Positions 23,423 to 34,700 of a DNA stretch of 64,000 bases are shown here, one piece after another (within the stretch, counting starts at the first letter, position 1; each line of letters starts with the position of its first letter). The DNA is from Takakia lepidozioides (lineage: Eukaryota; Streptophyta; Takakiopsida; Takakiales; Takakiaceae): the NCBI GenBank assembly GCA_030704615.1, contig CM060733.1, positions 52,080,001 to 52,144,000 of the forward strand, given 5' to 3'. The translations under genes were made by a program, and so were the position numbers. The notes beneath the pieces are model-generated. The model made no database searches. It was not told the origin of the DNA and saw nothing but the letters and a program-made list of their open reading frames with translations.

Positions 23423-24375
23423 GTGGAGAGTCGACAACTAGCCTGGACAGGAAGACGCTCCCGCACATGTACCACATCCACTGTGCCTATGACCGGGTCC
23501 TATTCTCCTCCAACCATAGCACCAACGTTTGTACCCCTACCCCAGCTAGTGGTATCCCCCTCACCCCAACCTCACCAGCAGGACGCCCCAGTGGTAGTGA
23601 TGGCTAGCAGTTTGCCACAATATCAACCCGACCTCGTTTGTCTTCCTCAGCAACATGACCCCTTGCTTGAAGATCCAACCGGCATGCATAGGCCCATCAC
23701 CACTCTTCCTCCACTCCGCCTTTCTGGTTGCACTCGGGGTCCCACAGAGGTCACCTCACCACCGGGTTCTCCATCTCGCTCAAGACAGCGGGTACATTCT
23801 CACTCTGGACCTTCTGCCCCTAGACCTCCCATTTTGCCGTCTCCTCCAGCAACTCCACCCCCTCCAGCAGTTCCACCATTTCCACAATCACTAGTTGTTC
23901 CTACTACAGAACGTATTCCTTGCTCGGCTTGCAGTCGCCTTTTCGCCCAAATCAGAGGTTTGGCTCGCCACCAACGCACTTGCACAGCCTGTCGGCAAGC
24001 TAACCATGATGGTTCTTTTGTGCCTACTCCCCTCGGTGTTTTGCAAGCTCCCCCTCCACCCACTGCATGGGCATGGCTCTCCTCATTGGATGTCCTTGGA
24101 GCTTTTTTATTTGGGATTACCCCGCCCCCGCCTCTACACACGTATCCTGGTCAAGAGGTCCAGCATTGCTTTCGCATGCCTCTAGACAAACTGGCCCGGG
24201 ATCCTGCTGACGTGTTGATGTGGTATCTTCTTCTGTTGTTTGCGTAGTGGTGCTTGGTTGCTGGTCATAGAGAGACTCGAATCCGGCTCCGATGCTTTCT
24301 CGCGGGAGACTGGGAGAATCTTCAAGAAGAGCATTATCTCCAAGCACAAGCCCTGGCAACACGTGCTCTTACCGA
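23423..24375 (+). pseudogene. Non-LTR retrotransposon N-terminus with C2H2-like finger
   Basis: A 274-codon frame is proline-rich, then has a zinc-finger-like motif CSACSRLFAQIRGLARHQRTC-type at 23921-23983 (CxxC-x12-H-x3-C), then DPADVLMWYLLLLFA and a stop at 24245. Reading past the stop continues WCLVAGHRETRIRLRCFLAG and ALATRALTDT. R2-like elements carry N-terminal fingers before the RT. The similarity ends at about 24375, where the sequence switches to the opposite strand of the same kind of element. Confidence 0.7.
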
Positions 24376-24852
24376 CACATCGACTTGAAACACAACCGAG
24401 TCTGGGTGGAGGTCGAGAATAGCCCGAATCCCATGTACCACAGCCTCACAACCGTCTGGAGTGGCAACACCAAACTGATGTGGGAAGAGGTGGGTAGATA
24501 ATGCATCACGGTACTGCATGACAAGGGAATGGTTGACAAGATGATACAAAACTTCCCCGATGTCAATGGGACGGATGCCATTTCCAGAGTGCTTGGCCAT
24601 GGCTAGTAGTCGGGAGACTCCGATAATACGTGCCACTGGAGAGGATGCGGCCAGCGGTGATGAAGGAACAGACTTGAAATAGTTGAGAGAAGCCACTAGC
24701 AGAGTCTTGTGGAGAGAAACAGTCGCGCAAATGTATTTGCAGCCCCTCTTTCCTACAGTCACCATTCTCGTACATGTGACTACACTGTCATCCGGTCTGA
24801 GGTTGGCACCCAACAGGGGGATCCTTTGGGGGACCTTTGTTTGCCATGGCAC
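24375..24852 (-). pseudogene. Non-LTR retrotransposon RT, N-terminal core
   Basis: The minus strand encodes SPVARIIGVSRLLAMAKHSG, IRPIDIGEVLYHLVNHSL, SPHQFGVATPDGCEAVVHGI-type text (here FPHQFGVATPDG) and VVFQVDV, which is RT motifs up to catalytic motif A. It stops there at about 24375. It is the same element family as 19969-21580, which holds the part after the YADD region, and as the plus-strand N-terminus next to it. The catalytic Asp of motif A is kept; the YxDD box is not in either part. Confidence 0.8.
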
Positions 24853-24861
24853 ATATGCGCA

Positions 24862-24870
24862 CCCTTATGT
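24862..24870 (+). repeat. Target-site duplication of E4, left
   Basis: CCCTTATGT, repeated at 27571-27579. Nine bases is the usual Mutator length. Confidence 0.65.
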
Positions 24871-27570
24871 GGGGATTGCTAAACCGTGAGCAGATTCTGT
24901 GAGCAGAATTCTGCTCACGGATCTGCATGTGCTCACCTATAACCGCGGACACCTATTCGGCCTAAAGGACCTATTACTGCGGGTTGTGTCAAGTATATCA
25001 TGCATACGTCATTCATCGTTATGGATGAACGATGGATGAATGGGGGATGAAAGGATGTTCGACGAATGGTACATGGATGAATGTAGTTTCTAGATGAATG
25101 CAAAACTAAGATGCATTTTTCAGTAGTGGTTGCTAAATCCCCCTACCTCTAGAGTGAACTTATGCCCACTGGTGAGGGTTGTGATTGTCCTTTCATCAAC
25201 AATCAGAAGTCGACATAGTTGCTGACACACATTTGCAAAGAAGTTGGAGAGGCCATTTGGTGCTTCAAAGCAAATTGTTTAATAACTAAAGATTCATTCC
25301 AACGAAGAATATTTTGTGCTACTGGAGTCGGCGTCCAAAACGAAGGCAGAACTGTCTATGAAGACACTAGCCCTGCTTTGCACAAAACCCTCTCTATTTA
25401 AAAGCAAACCAGGGGGAGAAGAGAGGAGACTAAATTCCGAAGCTGCAGCCTCCGCATGGCAATTTAAAATCTGCTTTCGGACTTGGGAAAAATTGCAGGT
25501 TTGCAAAGAAAGGGAGGACCCGTGGCGACCTTGGGCTCCTGTACACACAAACAAACAATGTAAGTCCATATACATTCAACTGGCCCAACTTGTGCATGAA
25601 AGATGGAAATGGAAGGATGCGTCGTCGTGTCAGTGAATTGCCACAACTGAACTAGCACTTACTCACATGAGAAATCGGAATCAACATCTAGAGCATCGGG
25701 CTCTTGCAGATCCGGCTCCACAACAATGTTCTCAGTCTGGGTTGAATGCGATGAACCCCCAGACAGAGGTGCGATGACTTGAGAGTAGAGCTGCTCGTCC
25801 CCCTCCATCCCGAAAAAATGCCTGCCTGCATACTTGCATGCATGGAAGGAAGCCCCTGCAACAGTGCAAATGGATCCACGAAACAAAGTAAGAAGCACAA
25901 TCTGAAGGCAAAGAAGTGCACCCAAGAAATGGAATTTGATTGGGCACCAACCTGTTCCCATGGACAGGTCCACCACTTTCCCACCATGCCGGCTGCATGT
26001 CTCAATCAAAGTCTGCATGAAAGCGGGTGACTTCTCCCGAGCACCTCTCCATGGAATGCCACGAGTTTTTTTTAATGTTTGGGAGGAGTCCACATAGTTG
26101 TGGATAACATCGGATTCCACAGGGTCGCATTCCGGGTCTATGTGAAGCCCCCCTTCCCAAACGTCAAAATGGCCAACATGAGCAGGAGTGGTGTCTGGCC
26201 GAATTCAAGCAAGACAAATGGCCTTGAACACATGTGTCTGCAGCAGCACCAATGTTAGAAACGTTGTTAAGGGAAATTCCACGAAACAATAACATACAAA
26301 AAAGCCCAGGTGAGTACCTTTTGCCCGGAAAACTCTGCACTAGATAGTGGCAGGGTGTTGACACAGGTCCAAATTTTGCGGATTTTGAACCCCGAGGACT
26401 TCATGTAGCTGTGAAGCATCCGGCGGGATGCCATGTCCTCACCCTGGAAAATCAAAAGCAACCCAGCGTCAGACAGAAACTTGTTGCTGAAAGAGAAGGC
26501 CCACTGCCAATAAAGTGGATTATGAGCATTCCAGGCTGGAGTCACATCTGTGGGAATGATATCAGGCACTGGAAGCCCATCTGGGATGTCAAGGATGACA
26601 AGATCTGTCGCGTAGGGCTGCTGCACTCCATTCACCCAACATGGCGTCCTCGTCACCTGAAATGAGGACAGGCAATCGAATGAGATTGACAAATTGCAGT
26701 GGAGACACCCGAACCAGTGATCCGTTGTACCGTGCATATTAAGATGTCATTGACGACACCTTAATACACCACCTACGCTCCCCCAACAATGCAACAAAAA
26801 TGACCAGATTACAATAGATGTGGCGTGCTCACCAAGGTGAGGAAAGAGCACAGATGGTCCCATGTAGGTGACTTGACACCCACGAAAGTGGACTTTCTTG
26901 ACTCTATCATATGGAGGAAGCTCACGTTGACCGTTTTACGCTGGAAGTGCGGGCCCACCACCCTGGACACACACAGCCGTGCTTCGTAAGGGCGTTTCTT
27001 TGCTACGACCTGTGTCTGCTGTTTCTTGGCAGGTTGCACAATCAAATCTACAAAACCCCCAGCTGGCCCAGCAGTATCAGGAGAGTCTGCCATTGCTTCC
27101 CTAGCAGCCCCAGCAGCCACTGAAGCATCCACTGTCTGTTTCCCCTTCTTTTTCTTCTTGCCGTCAGCAGGGGTGGCTGGTTTTGTAGGCTCTTTCTTAT
27201 TCAGAAGCGCCAAGGCTCTTTGCTGCAACTCCTCATCTGTCCGGGGGGCCAGTGAATCTGCGTTCTCGTTTTGATTCCTCATGACATTCTCCTCCCAGGA
27301 AATCGAAGCTCTGGGGCAGTCCACGTACCACCCACAGTCATGGTAATGTGCCCGACCCCAGTCCTTCACAATGCCAACAGTGTACATTGTGGTTTCATCG
27401 TTTGGGTTCGCCCATCCACGAATGAAGTCTGGATCCTCACTCAGTGTGTTCTCCAGAATAAGAACAAAGCGAAAGTACCTGCAGACAATAAGACCATTTG
27501 CTCGCGCTTTGATTCTGCTCACGCATCCAGGAATCTGCTCATAGGTTCTGCTCATGGCTTTGCTGCCCTC
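24871..27570 (-). mobile_element. Mutator-like element E4 (deletion derivative with methylase module only)
   Basis: A 9-bp direct repeat CCCTTATGT flanks this 2.7-kb segment (24862-24870 and 27571-27579). Both ends carry GTGAGCAG/ATGAGCAG repeats in inverted orientation: CCGTGAGCAGATTCTGTGAG on the left and CCATGAGCAGAACC reading inward on the right. The interior holds only the second half of the ParB-methylase gene. The transposase and the ParB exons found in E1 and E2 are missing. It could move only with transposase supplied by another copy. Subterminal CCTATAACCGCGG and CCTATTACTGCGG motifs recall those in E1-E3. Confidence 0.78.
25659..27555 (-). pseudogene. DNA-methyltransferase-like gene, E4 copy (ParB part missing)
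   Basis: Exon-like frames on the minus strand. 27555-26809 begins within the terminal repeat (MSRTYEQIPGC), passes a splice-acceptor-like CTGCAG, then YFRFVLILENTLSEDPDF, DCGWYVDCPR and a Lys-rich linker. 26737-26267 has WVNGVQQPYATDLVILDIPDG (DIPDG at 26576-26590), YWQWAFSFSNKFLSD and LLLIFQGEDM. 26120-25952 has WRGAREKSPAFMQTLIET and VVDLSMGTG. A 96-nt GT-AG intron (25856-25951) splits motif I, then ASFHACKYAGRHFFGMEGDE continues to the stop at 25659. The order motif IV then motif I fits beta-class N6/N4 amino-methyltransferases, but the catalytic (D/N/S)PP(Y/W) is replaced by DIPD. Exons upstream of YFRF are deleted. Enzyme activity is doubtful; DNA binding or regulation is possible. Confidence 0.72.
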
Positions 27571-27579
27571 CCCTTATGT
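27571..27579 (+). repeat. Target-site duplication of E4, right
   Basis: Second copy of CCCTTATGT. Confidence 0.65.
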
Positions 27580-27659
27580 CATCTGAAGCAGCATTCCCAA
27601 CATGCCAGTTCCCCTCAGTTGCTGACGACACTCACATTAGAAGCATTCTACTAGTGGCT

Positions 27660-27880
27660 GCAAGGTGTTTTGGTGGGGCACTCCATCAACTCAAAAGCAA
27701 ATGCCACACTGCCCGTCCATATCTTCCATAGGGGAGGGCAGTGTGGGGGAGAGGGGAGGGCCACCCGACAAAAGGTCTAAGGGAGCATCCACAGAGCTAG
27801 CACTGTTGTCTTGCTTGCTCATACTCAAATCAAAGTGAGACACAAATCCCCCACTGCAGAGTCTGGAACACATAAGCAAG
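27660..27880 (-). pseudogene. RING-finger exon fragment, second copy
   Basis: The minus strand reads FDLSMSKQDNSASSV, then PSPMEDMDGQCGICF and a stop at 27691 caused by one extra T. After correcting for it the text continues as in the 13208 copy (ELMECP). The N-terminal linker is better kept here than at 13140. RAD5/SHPRH-like origin inferred as above. Confidence 0.62.
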
Positions 27881-28530
27881 CATATGTAAGAACTGTCTCA
27901 TAGGGTGATCGCTACTTCACACCAAGAAGACTTCCATCTCCACTTCATTGTCAAACTGAAATAATAGAATGGCCACATCCACATGTGAGCATTGTCTTAT
28001 AGTGAAGTTGTAAGTATCAAAAAGCAAGAATAATAAATCCTTCACCCCTCTGTTACTGCAGTAAACTTTGATGCAGGTTCATATCCACTCCATCATCCAC
28101 TCTATGGGGTGACATTAAGATTTCAAAGTTGCCAACAGAGGAAGAGGTAATGATAAGCTTAACAATGTGTGTGTGTCCCAAGTTATTTAAAACAATCATG
28201 GAACTTGGTCCTACGGGAGTCAAAGTCAGTTTTACACTCAATTTTTTCCATATTGATGTGAGATCTTGTTCTAGACAATGGGAATTACCATTGTGCTGCT
28301 ATACAGTTAGTTTGAGAGAGACCTTTGAAAGTCTAGCCACTTCAGTTGTTAGGTGAAATGGGGATGAGTTGAACAAAGGCCACTTAAGCCATAAACATCT
28401 ACAAGTCACAATGGAACCATCTCTTTCCTATATGCAGGAAGTGCACCAAGGCCATGTTGTCAGATTTGTATTTCACATTGGCAGAAGACAGTACCAAGTA
28501 CTTACCCTTCGGAGGCCTTCAAAAGGGCAA
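27660..28530 (-). repeat. Mosaic repeat block d, second copy
   Basis: Reverse complement of 12470-13270. It directly follows the right flank of E4. Confidence 0.85.
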
Positions 28531-28559
28531 GAACCAAGAGGGAGTCGAAGTGACCTGAT

Positions 28560-29215
28560 TTCAGATTTAATGTCCTTTCAGCAATGTTCTGGCTTTCTTT
28601 TTCCTCTTCATTTCTTTCAATCGTCATCCAAAGAATGGGAGCTCCATGGAACTCTGAGAAGTAATGTAGACCATAAATGTTCTTATACACTTTTGAGGGA
28701 GTAGTGTTACCCAGGAATTGTTGTGAGTATTCATATAACTCCAAATTCATGCAGGTTTTGCTGTGAGTGTGTGATTTCAAGCCTTGCCGTTGGGTCCCAG
28801 GCCCTGTGTCCTATATGTGGCAGCCCAGTTACAGCTAGCCAGCTATTAAGATTTCTAGAGTCTAGGTAAATGTTGTCAAACGCTCATGGGGGGTAAATCA
28901 TGGAGGGAGGTCATGGAAATGTCATTGAGGAACTAATTCACAAGAGACCATCATGGGCCCCTTAAGGCGCAGAGCTTCAAAGTTTAAGCAACAATTGACA
29001 AACATCCCAAGTGAAGAAAATCCGCGAGGTTTTGAGAGGACCTCATGTAAATTATATACAAAGTTGCCAGTACACTTAAGTATTCAAAGCATGCCCAACA
29101 CTTGCAGGTGCTGAAATTTAGCCAATTCATGCAAACAATAGCATGGCTTAAAATTGAATTCAAGAAGCAGGGCAAAATGCTTCATTAATTATCCTCAGTA
29201 CAATGTACACCAAAT
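28560..29215 (+). repeat. Mosaic repeat block e, second copy
   Basis: Direct repeat of 13305-13990. In this locus blocks d and e are in opposite relative order compared with 12470-13990, so an inversion separates the two loci. Confidence 0.85.
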
Positions 29216-29259
29216 GTATGTGCGTACAACACCAAGCAATCGGGAGGATGAATCGAGCT

Positions 29260-29448
29260 CTAGCTCTGGCCACGCCTCTCCTGTGTACTCTTTCTAGAGC
29301 GAACAACACCAAGCAATTGGGAGGATGAATCGAGCTCTAGCTCTAGCTCAGGGCACAACGTGAGATGCGCTCCAGCGTTTGCAGTAAAGTCCATTGCAAA
29401 GGAACAGTCGTATTGTCGCTGCAGCCAGACAAGCTGTCGTGCACACAA
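29260..29448 (-). pseudogene. Dof-like ORF, N-terminal remnant
   Basis: The minus strand encodes MDFTANAGAHLTLCPELELE and LDSSSQLLGVVRSRKS, matching the start and repeat units of the 14079-15101 protein. The finger and C-terminus are deleted. The 5' flank (29450-29740, with GAATGTCATCCACA segments) also matches 15230-15430. Confidence 0.75.
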
Positions 29449-29920
29449 GAATCACGACGAGAGCCCAACAACTGTGTCAACCACAATACCACCGACAACC
29501 CTTGACCAGCTGCTTCTAAGTACCTCACATTTGCATGAATGTCATCCACATTTGCCCCATTTAATCATATTTGCATGAATGTCATCCACAATTGCGTGAG
29601 CCTCGCAGTTAAGGGTCCGTTATCATGTGACATGCTAGCGCTAGTCAACATTCAATCATTTATCCCACATAGTTTGCACAACTTGGCGTCCCCCCTCCCC
29701 CTGTAAATCGGGACTTAGAAAACAATACCATAGAGTCCTTTGATGTCCGGCGCAATGTAGCTACCGAATATTTATTGCTCGCTTTGTTGCAGTTATGTCT
29801 TGCTCCCTTGTTCCGTTTGTATTATATATTATATTTCATTGTTGTAATAGACATGTATATGACTTCTATTATAGTCATAATAATGACTACATCTATTTTC
29901 ACTCTCCAATAGTACTACAC

Positions 29921-30115
29921 CACGTGGTAGAAATACAAATATGCAATACACCCAAAAAAACACCCATCGTGACACGTGTCAACCTCCTAAGGGACCACCG
30001 TGTAAAAATTGCAACGTGCCACGTGCTGCAACCGGATTGCCTTGCCTGTAGTCATAGTTTACAGTCATGGAATGCGCGCACTATGCCACGTGTCATCTTT
30101 TCTATCAAGCACGTG
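29921..30115. promoter_or_regulatory. Cluster of five CACGTG G-boxes
   Basis: CACGTG occurs at 29921, 29973, 30020, 30087 and 30110, four of them extended (CACGTGTC, CCACGTG). A sixth related GCCACGTCAC lies near 30207. Plant bZIP and bHLH factors bind such boxes in ABA- and light-responsive promoters. No gene start could be assigned, and the region up to 30480 has no long ORF. Confidence 0.5.
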
Positions 30116-30482
30116 TCTCTCTTACACAGCGGCTGACATGTACTACACTGTCCGTTCAGTCATTCGGTAAAGCCAGCGTGTATGACTATGAGCTGGCTGC
30201 TCAGGCGCCACGTCACAGAAAGCTTGGGGAGTCGTAACTACCATGTCACAACTGACTTGGCTTCTACTTCTTCAGAGTCAGGAAGTCGTAAATGGCTTCC
30301 ATAACTGCATTCGTAGTCATAACACAAAGACGTAAAAGCCGCAATCTGTTGTAGCGTTGTCTGTTCCCTCACGCCTATGCAAGATGGTTAAGTCGTAGAC
30401 ATTAAGTGGTCTTCTTGGGATGCGGTCCCTGGTATAGTCTCTTAGGAGGTCCTCCCCTCGAGTGTGGATGTCAGGTCCCAAT

Positions 30483-30663
30483 TACACTGACTACGGTGTG
30501 TGTGCCTCATGGCGCTTTAGGGGTTTTAATTATTTTTCCCGAATAATCCCAAATAAATGTAAGGGCTGGTCCCAACCAATAAATTCTTATGAATAAAATA
30601 ATCAGGGATACAATCCGCCTGTTGGAAAAATAAAAATATAAAATAAAATAAAATAAAATAAAA
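30483..30663 (+). mobile_element. LINE/SINE 3' end with (AAAAT)n tail
   Basis: CTGACTACGGTGTGTGTGCC, GGCG-T-GGGGTTTTAATT and a downstream GGG...CCC segment match the 3' UTR of the LINE at 5730-5860, but this copy ends in AAAAT units (30625-30663). Only the tail is recognisable. Either a severely truncated LINE or a SINE using the LINE's 3' end. Confidence 0.65.
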
Positions 30664-31019
30664 TCAGTCTTACACCCAATTTTTTCCATATTGATATGAG
30701 ATCTTGTTCTAGACAAGATATAGACAGCCAAATGATAATCACAATGGAATCATCCCTCAGGTTGAGTGTCATGGAGACAATTGACCGCGACATGCAGTTG
30801 TTGCAAGAAGGTCTACTACTGTGGACATACTTTACCAGTTTTTCCTGGCTGCCCGCAATCCATCTTTTGCAAATTTGCAAGCAGGTGTTATGTAGGCATT
30901 CAACACAATAGAGAGAAGGTGTATTCTATGGAGTTTGTCTATGCATTCCTATTGTCATGGGGAGTGCTTGCAAATCCATAGCTGGCCATGGCGCTCAACC
31001 TCTGAGGGCTGGAAACCTG
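30664..31019 (+). repeat. Mosaic repeat pieces left of E1
   Basis: 30665-30720 matches 28225-28280, 30830-30985 matches 11745-11895, and 30987-31019 matches the Dof-like ORF at 14277-14310. Thus the locus is another rearranged copy, interrupted by E1 at 31020. Confidence 0.8.
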
Positions 31020-31030
31020 GTGTAGAGGAG
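31020..31030 (+). repeat. Target-site duplication of E1, left
   Basis: GTGTAGAGGAG, repeated at 43678-43688. Length within the 9-11 bp of Mutator elements. Confidence 0.88.
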
Positions 31031-31066
31031 GTTTGCTATTTCATGAGCATGAGCGGCATGAGCAGA
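31031..31066 (+). repeat. Left terminal repeat of E1
   Basis: GTTTGCTATTTCATGAGC followed by further ATGAGC units. Pairs with 43617-43677 in inverted orientation; E3 has the same end with two more GGCATGAGC units. Confidence 0.85.
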
Positions 31067-31264
31067 GTAGTAAGACAATCGGTTTTCATGAGCAGAAGTA
31101 CAAATTTCGAAAATAAAAAACAATTTAAAAAATAATAAAAAATAATAATTTAATGCAATGTGTCAAATATATTATTCGGCCCCTTGAAGGGAAAATTGCA
31201 GTTTTGACAGTTGTGCTCATGATATTTCGTCTTCCGCTCATGCCAATTCCCAGCGACATGTGCA

Positions 31265-31560
31265 AATATGGCGCCGAATTTCGCGGTAATTGGGTCCGTA
31301 ACCTAAAAAAACGGCGACGTATTTCGCGGTAATAGGTCTCTCTGGTGAAAAATGGTGCCGAATTCCGCGGCTATAGGTCCCCTCATGACAGGTAATTCGG
31401 CGCCATTTTTCCAGTGCATGTTCGGACTTAGCCAGTTTTCGGCGCAAAATAGGGAAATTCGGCGCCATTTTTCCAGACACTGTACCAGTGCATGTTGGGA
31501 CTTAGCCAGTTTTCGGCCCCAAAAAGAGAAATTCGGCGCCATTTTTCCAGAAATGGCCCC
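31265..31560. repeat. GGCGCC palindrome array, left part of E1
   Basis: Several copies of AATTCGGCGCCATTTTTCCA and related GGCGCC-centred units, with CGCGGTAATAGG motifs between them. Lies 3' of the transposase gene. Also present at the left end of E3 (63880-64000). Confidence 0.85.
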
Positions 31561-31705
31561 ACAACTGCTTCTGTTGGATCTCAGTTTGAATGGAATATTG
31601 CCTCATTCCAGGAGTTTTGGGGTGCATTTCATTACACTGCAAAAAAAAGTCTGATACAGCAAAATGCAATTGAAAATATCCATATGGAGGATTCCCTTTG
31701 CCCCA

Positions 31706-34700
31706 TCAATGATTTCTGGAATCCCTAAGGAGGAGTTTGTGCAGCTCGTTCACGCTCAACGCCGGTGCATGAATAAAGTCATCAATAGTCACGTTCATCC
31801 TCAACCTCTTCAGGTAAATGTAATACAGATGCTTGCACGGATAATACTTGGAACCCTTCTTTGCTTCCATCAACAAGAAGTCCGTACAATTGCAAGTCGG
31901 CTCCACTCCAATCGTAATTGTGTATACATCGTCGCGTACAGCCGAGCCGGCCGTTGCCATCCGATACACACGCCCAAGGCCGGGTGGGGGTACGTCCACG
32001 GAGCTCTGAATAGTGCAAGCCATCCCAAGAGCATTGGCAATCCGAATCTCATTCAACTTGTTGGGAGGGTGTCGTCTCTTCACTCTTTCGAATCGCATTG
32101 TGGGATGTGCAGAATTGTCCAATCCGTCTCTACTGGACCGAGCAGTCTGCAATGGCTGGGTCTGAGGAACCGGAAATGCGTGGGCCGGGATGTCTGTGCG
32201 TTGCACCATTCGAAATCCTGCTGCAGATAGAGCATCCGCCTCATTCTGAGAGAGGTTGCAACCCGGTGCAACAGGCCAGACACCCGGAGGCTCCGACATT
32301 CCCTGAATCTCGTACTTGGGCTTGCCAAATACACAGGTCATTATATCGTGCCTACAGAACCAAAATGTTTGCGTTGTGGTGTGAGCAAATGTGGGAGTCA
32401 AAAATCTGCCGCTGAAACAAGGTGCAGGTACAGCACCGTGTGGGTTCCTCCGAATCATCTCACCACAGCGTGCTCTCGTATCCACCCGGATGGCGCAGCA
32501 CTTCCCTCGAAATGCCGGCAATGTCCTCGCAATTCTCCACTGTGACTCCGACACTCTTGTCTCCACAATGGGAATGTTGTACTGCTTTACTACAGATGGC
32601 TCGTTATGTTGCCGGGGCACGTGCCCTGTGCTCAAAGGAGATGGCGATCTTGAACGTGCAGGACTTGCGGTGCTCGACGAGACCTCCTCGGGCAACATCA
32701 CCGGACCACGAGGGAGCGTGCGAATATTCTTGTCAGCTCGCCATGAATCCTCTTCTCCGCCAGGTGCCTCGTCAAGTCTTCGTCTCACTGGACGGGTATG
32801 AACATCTCTTTCCAGATGTTGGCCTCTTCGCAGCAATGGCGTGTCCCGAAGGCCCTCTCGCAAGGCCGCCGCCCACTTCCGAGGATTCTTCGATCTAGAG
32901 GCAGTCCGCATCAGCATTTCCTGCCTGTCCGGCCCCAAGCCCCACTGTTTCCCTTTCAAGAACTCGTTGTACCTGCATTGCTGCATAATTGACCTCACAA
33001 TGTCCTCCGTTGTGGCAGTGAGGATGTCCACCAGATGCGCTGCAGAGGAGGCACGGCAGGAAGAGTGCACTGATTCGGCCATGTTTGTCGTGGGCATGTC
33101 GGTGTCGGAGTCGAGACACATTTCCTGCACAAGCACATGTTCAGGTTACAAGCAAGTTACATATATGGCCAAGAATAATATTCAACGGGACGCGAATTCG
33201 TGCAACTCACCTCCCGCATATAGTCGCCGAACTGGAGGAAACGATAATGCCACCATGCTAGCCAATTGACCATTGCTCCCTCGTCTGATTTCCTTACAGC
33301 ACCTGACGATGTCCACCAAGCCCGTATGCATGCAAACTGTGTCTCTGCATCATCCAAGGTGGGAGCGCGCTTCCACGCAAGGCACATGGAACGGTGCTCC
33401 TCTCCGAAATCTGGCGCCACGAGCCTGGTTGTGTACTGCGAAAGGCTCTGCAGAAAATGGAACCCACAAGATCTCTCCTTGCCTTCCATGGGAACATTGG
33501 GGTCTTGCCCGTACACCCTTCGGATGGTAGCCCAATTTGTTTGTGCGTTGTCCGCCATGAAACCACGGAAATTGGGAGGGGGCAATCCCGCCTTGGCCAT
33601 CTGTTCGTTTATTCCCTGCCAAAGAAGCATCTCCGATTGTGTGTCCTCTCCTTTCATCTCACAAATAGCAATTGTCATTAGCATCCTGCAGTGGGTGTTG
33701 TAGACATGTGCACCCATTGTCACCCACTGGTGATTTGTAATTCGCTTGATATGGTCGAACATGACCCAACTGTTTGACAAGTTCCCACTCGTCATCCTGT
33801 CGACCAGTTCGACGCCGCTGCCAGGTCCACACGTGGACATTTTGAATACGAAACAACGATCTGCCTCAGTCCCTTGTCCTGGAAACCTACTTCCATGAAT
33901 GTAGTCATATCCACATCGTCGCTTCACCTCCAGAATGGAGTGCATATCCGAGCCACGCCCAATTTTCTGTTTGCATGAGACAATGTGGTTTCGGACATTC
34001 GGTGAACATACGTGGGACACCGACTCCAGCAATGCCTCCATTTCCTTCTCGTCGAGAGGAACTCTATCGGAGCCGTCTTCCGACATAATTCTGGCCAATG
34101 CCATCTTATGGGCGGCTTGGAGCTGTATCTGTTTGGGTTTGGCACCCGGTCTCAACTTAACCTCCTCCTGAACGAGCTGCTCTGCTTCGTGGGCAGCCTC
34201 CCGCGAGTTCCCCCTCGCCATTTGTGACAATGGGAACCAACGTGTATGCAAGCTCGGGTGAGGTCAGGGAAACGGTGCAACACATAGAACTGCTTGGCAT
34301 TACAAACAGACATGTAGTGTGGTGGTTCTTTGCAATGTGCACACTTAAATGTGGAGTTCGGAACCTTCTCCTGAGCTCGAAATGGTTGATGAGCTGTGCC
34401 TGTCCAATCGGTCTCGTTCCTGTGACCTCTGGATTTAAAGTGGAAGCAAGTTGGGGAGAAACACCGCAACGCGCCCGCACACCATCGAGCATCTTCATGT
34501 TGGTGGTTTTGGTAACACACCAAGGATGACCGTCATGTTTTCTATCCATATCTGTCAACATTCCGGACGCCCTCGAGTAGTCCGCCCGAGGAGGGAACTC
34601 AAAGAAGATATTACCGTCGACGTCGGCGGGAAGGCATGTAACCGATTTAATTGCGAACTTGATGTAGTCCAGCCCGGCCAGCTCCGACCGGTGTCCCTCC

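Noticed and set aside
20977-24501. Plus-strand ORFs over 19977-21189 and 24240-24501
   Set aside because: Antisense of RT fragments, apart from the true plus-strand N-terminus ending near 24375.
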